A program made the position numbers and the translations under genes. A stretch of 24,467 bases of DNA from Azolla pinnata (Eukaryota > Streptophyta > Polypodiopsida > Salviniales > Salviniaceae), in the NCBI GenBank assembly GCA_037176905.1, contig JBBBWG010008191.1, positions 1 to 24,467 on the forward strand, given 5' to 3'. Below are positions 9,991 to 21,000 of the stretch, piece by piece. The notes under the pieces were generated by a model. It did not search any database. It was not told the origin of the DNA and saw nothing but the letters and a program-made list of their open reading frames with translations. Numbering within the stretch: position 1 is the stretch's first letter; every line of letters starts with the position of its first letter.

Positions 9991-10160
9991 ATGAAGCTCT
10001 AGATCGAACAATAGGGTAAAAGAATATGAAGATGATGATAAATGAAGAAGAAGCTCAGGATTGAAAAATAGGGGAAAAGAAGATGAAGATGTTGAAGTTG
10101 AAGAAGAAGCTCTGGATTGAAAAGCAGGATGAAGATGACGAAGAAGAAGCTCCAGATTGC
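9480..10160. repeat. Purine-rich minisatellite, ~51-bp unit
   Basis: The unit reads approximately AAGAAGAAGCTCTGGATTTG then AAGAAACAGGGAAACCAAGA then TTAAGATGGTG. Four neighbouring copies (9661-9712, 9713-9763, 9764-9814, 9815-9866) are nearly identical, and more decayed copies extend on both sides, recognisable by GAAGAAGAAGCTC(T)GGATT up to 10160. The plus strand is almost all A and G. Minus-strand open frames here are Ser/Leu/His/Phe-rich simple sequence, not genes. Confidence 0.88.
9954..9989. repeat. (GAT)12 microsatellite
   Basis: Twelve uninterrupted GAT units inside the purine-rich tract. A perfect run of this length is likely to vary in length between individuals. Confidence 0.95.
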
Positions 10161-10265
10161 TAACCATGTCCAATTTGTTTGAGCTGTCCACAGAACCTGC
10201 ATCGAGTTTCCGGCCTTCTCGAGCAGACCTAGTTCAAACCGTAAAGCTCTTTCCGTTCCTCCAAT

Positions 10266-10281
10266 CTTTAGGGTTTAGGTT
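10266..10281 (+). promoter_or_regulatory. Telo-box before the plus-strand open frame
   Basis: TTTAGGGTTTAGGTTT, containing TTAGGGTTTAGG, sits right at the start of the long open frame that begins at 10272. It resembles telo-boxes in 5' leaders of plant genes. It may instead be one more stray telomere-type motif, since several occur in this window. Confidence 0.4.
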
Positions 10282-10844
10282 TCGCAACATATCGTGCACG
10301 AGGGGGCCATTGCGAAAGCGAAACCCTGTCGGCTTCCCTGGCCAAAAATCGAGCCGAAATTCCGATTGCTCTTCGTTTGGCCAACGAAGATGTTGTCAAA
10401 GATATAGTCTGTGATGTCAAGCATAGGCCTATTGGGCATTTGTCGCCCCATCGCTCTCAAACACCTGGCCTTCTGGTGAACAACTCTCATTGGCATAACC
10501 TCTCCAAATCTAGCATGGGTTCTTGGTTTTCCGACTCGATGAACAATTTGCTAGTCAAATATAGTCCATCTCCAGATGTAAACGCGGCTCATGGGAGCAT
10601 CTCCAGCCACAGACAGCTTCCTCTCGACAATGCCAGACCCTTCTACGGAGATCCAAACCTGCGGTCAAGACTTGCCCATCTAGAGACAAAATCTAGTCGA
10701 TATCAACAAGATGTCGATTATCAACATTGTCTATATACCCACCTGAGGTTTTTTTATATAATCAAAGATTGCTTACTCTTAAGGGAACATCGCATTGAAG
10801 AAGGAAGTTTCTTCACTCCATCGATTCCGTACCCATGTAATTAG
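10272..10844 (+). other. Unexplained 190-codon open reading frame
   Basis: The frame is open from just after an in-frame TAG at 10269 to a TAG at 10842-10844. The first in-frame ATG is at 10515, which would give 109 residues starting MGSWFSDSMNN. The part before it (for example AEIPIALRLANEDVVKDIVCD) also looks protein-like. I recognise no family: there are no clear zinc ligands, signal peptide or membrane segment, and the C-terminal third has a hydrophobic-aromatic stretch (LYTHLRFFYIIKD). It could be an exon of an unrecognised gene whose start lies upstream, a pseudogene fragment, or chance. Confidence 0.3.
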
Positions 10845-11306
10845 AGCGCAAAACCGATCCTTTCAATGCATGCACACATCGAGTCCTTGAATCCCGAGTG
10901 GAGATTCTTATTCCAGCCGACGATCACGAGATTGAATCTCAAGGGTTTAGATAGAACACAAGGAAGAACATGAGCTAAATCTCAAGGGAGGCAGACCCAG
11001 AAACAAGGGCAAAAGATTTGGCACAGTTGCTATGGTGGTGAAGCCAAATTATGGGCAACTACTGCGATATCGACCGCAGATTTACAGCCAGAACAGTCCA
11101 TAGATACAAGATACAACTTGGCAGATGCCATGATCTGAGGCCATATCGCAATTTGGATGGATGCCTCCACATGTAAACTACCATACAATAAATAGAAGCA
11201 TAATATGATTGAATGGCATATGCAATGGAGATTATTGTACACTGATTGTGGCATCACAAAATAGAGCTCCTATTGCTGGAAATGGGGAGAGTATTCTCCA
11301 CTGTTC

Positions 11307-11377
11307 TAGGGTTTAGGGTTCAGGGTTTCGGGTTCAGAATTTAGGGGTTTAGGGTTTGGAATTTAGGGTTTAGGGTA
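11307..11377. repeat. Interstitial telomere-like TTTAGGG block
   Basis: A run of TTTAGGG-type units, several degenerate (CTAGGGTTTAGGGTTCAGGG, TTTCGGG, TTTAGGGG, then TTTAGGGTTTGG and TTTAGGGTTTAGGG), lies 30 bases beyond the polymerase epsilon stop codon. It is probably transcribed in its 3' UTR as CCCUAAA. Its orientation is opposite to the CCCTAAA block in P450 intron 1. Confidence 0.88.
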
Positions 11378-11407
11378 ACGACCTAATTGGCCATGGACTT
11401 TGGGCAC

Positions 11408-12082
11408 CTACTTTGCTTCCAGAATCCATGATACAAACTCATGCAACAGCTCAAACTCGTGGTAAATCGAGATATTTAGGAATACACGCATTCTATCTTG
11501 GAAGCTCGAGAATGTTTCTGTGCACCTGAAAGCCCCCGCGCATGCGCACTGCTCGGCGAGATGGGAAGCTTTGACCTGAGATGAGACCAAAAACAGAAGA
11601 CAAGAAAAACAAAATGAGCACACAATCCATGTTCTGCTCGATGTTTCCACTCCGATTTCAGAGCTCCCTTTGTGCCTCAACAACACTCACTTGTCTACAT
11701 TTGCAGCAGATCAGATCCTGCAGATGATAGAGCCGTTCCCGGTGCCGAACTACTTGGATCAATGCATTCTCGATCCATTCCTTGTTATAAGGCTGCCCAC
11801 ATTGTGGTACAGCGCACCTCCAGTCTCGCTCCAGTAGTGCGGCATCTCTACAAATATCAAGATCCCTGCAATCGTTGCAATAACTGCAAGAAACAATGCA
11901 TTGATAATCATAATTTGGCATAGAATGTGCAGGCTTTACTCTGAATAATAAAGCTACTCACGACCAGATCTGCACCTGCATATTATATTAGGCAGAGTAA
12001 ACGAGAGGCAAGGATCATGAAACTGAGCTTCTGGAGAAAATTCTTTCACTCGAACCAACTTCAGAAGATTCCGCTTCATGAC
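11408..12082 (-). other. POL2A: Polymerase epsilon exons 47-49: C-terminal Cys-rich modules
   Basis: Exons 11976-12082, 11691-11883 and 11408-11575 (stop included). The order is [20 protein letters not shown], then [14 protein letters not shown] (first module), then [20 protein letters not shown] and FRC (second module), ending VSWILEAK. These modules anchor the small B subunit and the rest of the holoenzyme. All expected cysteines appear present. Exon 47 ends at a GTGCAG donor that fits phase and homology. Confidence 0.95.
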
Positions 12083-15000
12083 CTGAAAAGAATAATATGG
12101 GAAGGCAGTTCAAACACTTACAGTACTAGTACAGTATACACACACACACACACACACACAAAATGCCTCTACAGATTATAAATGGACATACCAAGGCTTC
12201 ATGCTGGACTCTCTGATCCAATGAAAACACGGCATGTATATGCTTGATAAACTCCAAAGCTGGATCACCCATTTGTAAATGCGACCCTGCCAGCTTTGGA
12301 AAGTCACGAATCAACACTCCATCCGTATCATGATCATCTCTTTTTTTGGCATTCAAGTGGCGCAATACATCTCGAACAATCCTGAGAAGTTTTTCAGTAA
12401 AATAGGAGGCAATCTGCGAAAATGAAGCTGAGTGAATATCCTGCTCTTAGAAGACAAACTTGAGCACAATCAGTATCGTGAATACCTGATCTTTGAGGAA
12501 ACTTGTCTCTACAGACTCAGCATTTGCAGCTGCACTCACTGTAATAGATGGAGTGCAATATGTCGTGTTACTAGCTTTTGCTTCTGCCCGCAACATTGCT
12601 TGTTCTTGAGCATGTTTCCATGGGATGTACAGGAATTCGGAGACAATAACTATGAAGTAATCCTGAATAACATCAACCCATCGGTAGAATGAACACAAAC
12701 CCATCAAGGGGAAGTTGTACAAATAAAAATAGTTTGACAGGTTTATACCTGAGTAACCTTTGGCAGATACTCTGCAATATTCCAACTTGAGATGATATCT
12801 GGTTGATCAATGTCTTCAGGTTGGGATTGACCATCTTGAGGGGAAGTTTCATTTATCCCGGATCCCGAAAGTTGGGATTCTTTGACCTGAATGCCCCCAT
12901 AATTGTACTACAACACATGCACCAATTTCAGTTTGGCATGAAGCCCACACATAATCTCATTCACAACAACCTATTACTACCTGATCCATAAACAATAGAG
13001 AGTGCCAGTGGCGTTGAGGATCAAGTTGAATCCATTCAAAAAGATCCCTAGAAAACTTAGAAGTATTAGAAGCTGTACTTCTCAGACTAACAACTTTCTC
13101 ACACTTGAAGCACGATACCTTGTCTGGAGTGTCTTTACCAAATATTCACAATACCCTTCTGCTGCTTGAACATTAGTTTTACCAGTAGCAATAATGATTC
13201 GTGAAAAATCTGCAAAAACAATAGTAGCCCCCAGTTTCCGCAGCTCTGCAAGAAGCAAGGCAAATACTTTTTGCATAACCTGCCACGAAAGAGAATAAAT
13301 TCGTGGGCATTTGAATAGATTATTGGAAGGTAAGACTACCTTAAATATTTATCACTACATATTGCCAAAATTTACCTTATGCAAAACACGATGGAGAGCA
13401 GGATCATGCAGCTTTGATTGAGGACTAGAAAAACAAAAGAAAAATGGGACAACAATTTATGCTGGAGAATGAAAAATAACAACAGGCTTCTGATGATAAC
13501 TTTCTGAATCTGGTAAACTAATGAACACACCAAACTCTATAGCTTACCTACAGAGCCAACGATACAAATGTTGAAGCAATGCATCAGCAAAGACATTTCC
13601 AGAGTTAACTGCATCAGCTACCCATCCTTGAACCATTTGCTTTAGTACTCGGAAAGCAGTAGCACATGAACTACTCTCATCCCAGGATATGCTTCCTGTA
13701 CTTGCTTGTGCACCTGACTTATTGTCAATCTCAAAGCCAAGCAAGGCACCTCCTTCTATTTCGTTTACTTGATTACACTTTAACAGAGCATTGACTGCCA
13801 GATGAAGAATCTTGAGCTCTATGACAATCGAACGGTATGCTCCTGCAAATATGAGTGCAGGTGGTTGAACCTGCATTAATGAACAAATCGCATTCACTTA
13901 CACTGAGCCTGGAAGAAATAATTTATGCAAATGTCGAAAGTATTTAAAATTTTACCTCATCAGCAAAGCTGGGTTGCTCTTCAGCAATACCGCCAAGGTC
14001 TGGTACCCCATCTTCGGAAACCCACAATACCTACGGTTCAATGATTTTCAGAGTGGACTTCTGTAATATTTATATGTAATATTTATAAATTGATGCAAAT
14101 TTATAGGTAATGATTTCTTTTTCTAAATCGATGCAAATTTATATGTAATATTTATTTTTCTGCATGCCTGCTGATGATCTCGAAGTGCACGTGCATAAAA
14201 GTTATCTGCTGTGGAAAGTATCCAATCTGCATCAAAATTCCCCAGGGGCACCTGAAACCACCAGCACAGTGTTATTATGTATTACCTCCATACATGGGAG
14301 AATGGATTTATGCAGCTCAGCATGACTAAATTACATGTGCGTATCTTGACAGCATCATCCTCTCTTGAAGCCAGGAGGAAGATGATTGACAGCGTTGCAT
14401 GGCAACTTTCGCAGCTGATGGCTGCCATCCAAGAGCCTGTAACCAATGTTAGCCAGAAAAATCAGATACAGGATGCCGTGTTTTGGAGGGTATTTCCTGA
14501 TTCTCAGGGTTTCCCATTCAAGATCATTTGCATGCAAGATCAAGCCATATTGGGAGAAAAACTTCTCTTTGAAAGAGAAAATGAGTTCAGGCTCGAAGAC
14601 TTCTACCCACCGGAAATTGGCTATCACGAGCATTGCTAGCGACATGAATGCATGGCAACTCTACAAAGGAAGGAATTTGCTTCAAGATCTGCTCTTTATT
14701 GGGGCACTCAATGATGGCAATACTAGGCCCCCGGTAGCGATCTCTGCTTAAAAGCATTGAAATTAAGCAAAAGAATATGAACATTCAACATGCATATACA
14801 TGATGTCTTCAAACAATCTAGACAAAAGATATACCGGTGAGCAGTTAGTGTCCTTTGTAGCAGTTTACCAGCGTCCGTATTGCTAGTTACATACTCAACC
14901 TGAACATAAGGTCAAGAAACTCAAATGAAACTTTCAAATGCAACGTGCAACAGCATGAATCATGTTAAGAAAATTGAGTACCTTAAATACCAATTCTGAA

Positions 15001-18000
15001 CCATTCTGTGAGTTATTAGCAGGATTACTACGAGCAGCATCACAAAAATGTTTCTCTAGTTGCCCAGTTGTAACCTCTTTGTTATTAAAAGGGTTAACAA
15101 CTATGCTCAATAGTGTGTTGGATGATGGTGTATACAAGGTGTAGAACCCTCTTACATCCGATGTACTGAAAGGCAGAACAATTAAACCTCACTTAGCTGA
15201 CTTGAATTCATTACAATGTTTCAGTCAGCACAGCACAATATCTCATCAGTGCAGAGAAAGAAACCTGTGATACAGATACACGAACGATAGGGAATCGAGA
15301 GAATAAGGATATTCTGCTGTAGTCTTCATCATAATGTCTTCTAAAGACCAATCATCCTTAACACCGTGCTTGCAAGTCTTTCTATCAACAACACATACAC
15401 AACCAAGCTGAACTACTGCATGGAAGGCAAGGGGCATCTTTGTTTCGTATATTCCCTGGAAAGAGCAGATTCAAACGAATGATAAATACAAGAAGACTGG
15501 GCAGATGCACACAGATATGAATCGATAATCATCTATGGACATATGTACACCTACCTCAACCTCTGGATCAGCAAGGTGAGCAGCAAGTTTTCTGCGAGCA
15601 GCCTTAAACTGGGCCTCATCTACCACAATCTACAAAATAAATTTAGAGAATACAGAACTTTCAGAGATAGAAAAAGAAAAAGACTGCAACCAGACAAAAT
15701 TAGATGAATGTGTATTGTCCACCTCCATTAGATTGAAACTCGGACGACCATGGGGCAATATTCTAGATACCCGCTTTCCAGGATGATCATCTGTAGGAGA
15801 TGCTTTTGTATTGATGTAAAAATGTCTTGGAACCTTCAGTGAAACTTTGAACATGTCCTCTCCTGTCATTACCCATGCAATAAAGTCTCCTGGCTCTCGG
15901 GTAGAAGCAAATTGCACGATCTGTCAATATAACAAATGCATCTGGTCAACATAACTGAAACCAAGTTAAGTTCTAAGTTGAGGATTTAGAGTTCAACTAT
16001 ATATACCTGCCAATGAGAATTAAGGAGGCTGGCTTCCCGCTTCCTGAAGAAAGCACCTACACCAGCCTGATTCCTTGATACCTTCAAAGGTCTATTTATA
16101 GTTAGCGACCTCGATCTCTCTACTGCCATAGTCGCATTTGCATCAAATCCATCATGCCTGCATACGGTATATCAAACATACGCATGATTGTAAGAGCGAG
16201 ATAACCAGTAACGCTAGACCCCAACAGCTAGCTAGAACTCAAAAATTAGTCATCCTTTACCGTTGCCTCTTTCTCATTTCCCGCAATTCTTTCCACTTCA
16301 ATTTCTTTTCTTGAAGCCAATCTCCATAATCCTTTGATTTCTGTCCAATTTTGTCAGTTGCACCATTTTGATGATGGGATTCAGTAAGAATGCCACTGCC
16401 TCTATGATCTGCGTGATCAGATACAGGGCACTGTCTTTTCTCTTGTCCATTTGCGCAGTCCAGGTTGCGTCGATTGGTTTGGTATGTGTTTACAACAGTT
16501 CTGGCACCTGGTCTTTGCAAGTTCTCTTTGTTACTGCCGAAATCTTCCATATCCTCCACCTTGGAGTTCTTGCCTTCAAAATCATTGACTGCAGATGGAA
16601 AAGACTCCACTTTCTGTTGCATGTTTCCAAACATGTCTGAGATATTCCTTTGACGATATTTATCATCCTTTTCACGAACTTTTTTCCACAACCAATCAGG
16701 ATGTGTGACTCTTGGAACTGGATTCGCAACCTAACAGTTCAGATTCAGTCAATTAACAATATATTCACAATAGCTTGACGAGAGACAAGATCCACATCAG
16801 AAACAGAGAAGTCAGACCTTCTGCATTGCAGCAGGAATCGTTATGATCTTTTGGATAGCAGAACTAAGGCGCTGCCGATAATAATCCCAATCCACTATGG
16901 ATCGTATAGCAACATCGGATGAAACTTTACACCATTTTCTTATGTAAGCCTTCATGACCTCTGCCCTGACCCAAAGATGACTGTTAAGTAACCATCTTCA
17001 AAGAATTTCAAATAATACACAAAACACAAAGACATACCTGGTTCTGTCTCAAAAATTGCAACAGGTATAGCTCGTTCACTCACAGGTGCCCCCTACCACA
17101 ACAAAGTTTTTGTAAGATAGCAGTGTGTAGATTATAATACAATTGCATCTTTCTGATTATATCTTCTGTAAAGGATATTTCAGTCAATGCATTTATATCT
17201 TGTGGGCTGCATTTTGTGAAGATTTCTAAAGACTACATAGATTAGAGGGGTATTGTTTGCAATATGAAGTCTATATTGAAAAAATTTCCATTAACTGGAC
17301 ATCTACAATTTAATCTAGCAAGTTGAAGTTATTCCAATAATTTCAATACAAGTGTTTGATGTGAGCAAACCTGGGGGTCCTTAGCTACAACATATTGACA
17401 ACGAAGCCCTTTATCTTTCACCATATCAGATCCTAGGAAATCAGCAAGACGCTTTGCGGTAGTTACAGCACATGATTTTTGTTCTCCATAATCACTTAGA
17501 GACTTGCTCATTGTGCTCGATTCAGAAATATAATCAAGCAGCTCACTGTCCGCAATGTCTACACCATGATTCTGTCGACACATTTATAAGAAATCTCAAA
17601 GAAAAACAGACCATCATAACAAGTAGGGATCATAAAAATCTTATTACCTCCAGAAGGTCTAACCAGCGATCAGCTATTGATGCTACTGCATTATAGCACT
17701 GTTCCAATGTTTCACCACATAAAAACTTCTCGAACACTTCAGCCTGAAAACCAATGTACAACTTTAAGACTGTTGAAATTTTAGCCTTTAAAACTTGCCA
17801 TGTCAGATATCTACAAGCTAGACTGATGACATAGTGATTTTCCATGATAAACCCACTTTATTTTCCTTGCACAAAAACTAGAATCTCATATTTTCATACT
17901 GTTATGAGATTTCTCAAATCTATAATAACAGAATGTGTATATTAGTGTTGGAGAACAAGAACTTTTGTGGTTTTCAGGCTCAATCTATTATAAGAAATTG

Positions 18001-21000
18001 AATAGACCTTTACAATCCTTAGTATAAAACAGTTACGAATATATTGAAAAATGAGATTGCATATTGATATATTTATGCAGGGAGGATTGTCTATATCTTG
18101 TATACCAATGTTCTCAGTAAAAGATTAGCATATGCGGGCAAGAATCATTTAGAAATGGCAAGGAAAAAATATACATTCTTTTTTAAGGAGGATTTTCCAT
18201 ATCATATTACAACAATTATCATAGTAGTAGACAGTATAATAATATTCAAATGTTTGTGAATAGTATCAAATGAGTAAATGCTTACTTGAAAAACTTTAAT
18301 AAGTTTAAGTTCACCACGGCGTTTGATTTCAAACCCTTTGAGCTCCGCAAGTGAACCATCAGGATTAAACACAGCATAGCGTTTTTTGATTAAAACGCCT
18401 TCTTCTTTTGATGCTGGCAGTATCATAGCCTAAATGTTTGGCAGCAGAAAAATTAGCAAGACTATTCAATGCCTACCTACCATAGTACATAAATTGCTCC
18501 TATATTGCTACAACACCTTATACGGCCCATCAACTTCAAACTCAATTGAGCATTCACTTCTCGTTGTGTAAGTTCTCTGGGCTGCATCTGCTAATGTCTG
18601 CAGGTTGGAAAAATGAGCATCGATCCATAACAGTACAAACTTACTTTTCTTACTCATTAAATTTCACCTGATATTGATCATTGGTATTATTCAATGCCAC
18701 ATCCACATTTAACATCACACACGGATATGATATTGTCAGCTTTTTAGAGTCTCTGCATTACCGAACAAAACAATACAATAAAATTCTGACAAGATTATAA
18801 AAGTGATGTGAAAGAGAGAATGGGTAGTAGCATACTTCGTTTTGAATACAAAATTCTCCGGGAAGGACCCAGGTAGAGCACACCATATTCCATCAGTGTC
18901 AAGTTCTAAAGGTTTTCCAATCTGTTCCACAAGTACTCGGGCATTTTGGATGATCTTGGCGCCAGTATATGTTACCACTCCAGCCATTTCCATTGAGTAC
19001 CAACGTGCACCTCTAAAATAGAAGAAAAAAAACATATTCAATACAGAAATGCATGTACTCCAAATTTTCAGAGATATACAGGATCTTACTTGCGCATGAC
19101 ATATCCATAGAAGGAGTTAAGAATACACTTATGTGCAAGCTGTAAAGAGTCATAAAGTACAACCATATCCTGCATAAAAAACAATGTGGCTTGCATTAAA
19201 ACAAAGATAAGAAAAATTATAGATATATGAGTGTTTGTTGACTTGATTGTCATATCATAGCATGATTCTACGCACAGTACCTTGGCTTCTTGTATCCTAA
19301 CAGGATTACCACTAGCTTTTGCATCTCCAAGTTTTCCTTTCCATACTTTATTGAGTCCTTTGTATTCGTATCGCCTGTCTCTGAAGCTGTTATCAGGAAT
19401 GCAGAAAAAACATCAGATTTGTATACAACAATAAACATAAAAACCCAATGGACAACAAGTTTAACGGGCCTTCAAACCTGCGGACAGTATCAGCATAAAA
19501 TGGATTCTCCCGCATGCATATTCCTGCAACTCTGCGCTCTGCAGTTGGCTTATCAAGGACTCTCTTGTAAACCTGGAACAAATAAACGATTTGAATTCTG
19601 GTGTTGAATATGCAGAGAACTATATAACTGGTTCAAGAATGGAAATAAAATACCTTCTGACAGTATTTCTTAAGACGATCTTTCAGTTTAGATTGCTGTT
19701 CATCTTTAGGGAGGTCACGGAAATACTTCAATTTTTGTCCATCTGAAGACGTGAACTGTTCAGACTCAATTTGATTCTTCAAGTGGTAATATTCACTGAA
19801 AAACATTATTCGGTGTAAGCATTGCATGTAGACTATTCACTTTTGTGTAATATGAACAAAATTTTCCAGAAAATGAAAAGTTGGACCTTCTTTTAGCCAT
19901 ATAGGATTCTCCTCTCCACACCCATTCTAAGTGGCGCAAACATGTTTTTCCTGGACGATTGAAGTCACATGCAGCACAAACATCATCTGAAACAATTGAC
20001 GGGGGCTGAAAACATGATTACATATTTGAAAATAGTCAGCTAGTAGTTTAGTATAACTGTTAAACTCCATTTACAAAAAACAACATAGTTATGAGCACAA
20101 GAGAGGACTCGTACAGATCCATCCAAATTAACACGTCTACATCCTTCATTACCACAAAACAAAAAGCTATAATTGCCCACACATTCATATTACCTGTAAA
20201 CGGTTGGTAAGAATGATATTTGGATACATAGCTGCCACATCCAAGTGATAAATCAATGGGCATTCCTCTCTATTTGGCACATCACGGAGAGATTGTAACT
20301 GCATTAAACGTTCAAGAAAATTTTTAAATCGCTGATTTTGCCAAGACCTTGCATTTTTCGACGAGAATTGTACCACTCAAAAGACTAAAGTCAATATTGT
20401 ATTAAAATAAAAGAAATCAAACCTGCGTCATGATCTCTTGTTTAACTTCCTCATAGTTGATAACAGATTCATAATCCATCTTGCCTTCAACTTCAATTGC
20501 ATAACGTAAGTCTCTATCAAGATTATCGATAAGTTGCTAAAGACAAAAATAACAGATGAGAATAAGACTATCCTTAGGAGGTAGAGAAAACAAAATCAAC
20601 TGTTGCATTCTTAGAATCGTTTGATTATAAAAACAGAGAACAAAAGTAAATTTTAAGGCAGATAGCTATACCTGGAAAGCTTCTGGAACAAGACGAAACT
20701 TTGTGGGTAGATCGGAGCGAAATACACCACTTTCAAGGCATTCCACATGACCCCCTATGTATGTTTCACTCTCAAGAAGCCTTCCCTTGTAGAATTTCTC
20801 GTTCTCTGTTGTATGTTTATTTGGACAAATGATGTTTGCCTTAAATGCCTACACACACAAGTGATAGGTTCACTACTATTTCTGAACGTCAACATACTTT
20901 AACCTATTCCAGATGATGTAAGTTAACTTATCGCATAATCCCACAACATTTTCAAGCTAGCTTATGCTATTTTACCTGGACCATAAGAAGCATTTCACAT

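Larger units (their letters stand above)
9077..11407. other. Spacer between the polymerase epsilon gene and the DWNN/RING gene
   Basis: A 2.3-kb gap. The left part (9077 to about 9330) is the likely 5' UTR and promoter of the DWNN/RING gene, with telo-boxes. About 9480-10160 is a purine-rich minisatellite tract, 10272-10844 an open frame on the plus strand, and about 10850-11407 the likely 3' UTR side of the polymerase gene, with a telomere-like block. No RNA gene was recognised. Confidence 0.7.

Noticed and set aside
9333-10191. Several overlapping Ser/His/Phe/Leu-rich minus-strand open frames
   Set aside because: They are translations of the purine-rich minisatellite's complement, repeat with its period, and match no protein family.
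14277-14639. 121-codon plus-strand open frame
   Set aside because: It is antisense to polymerase epsilon exon 37, intron 36 and the end of exon 36. The minus-strand exons explain the region.
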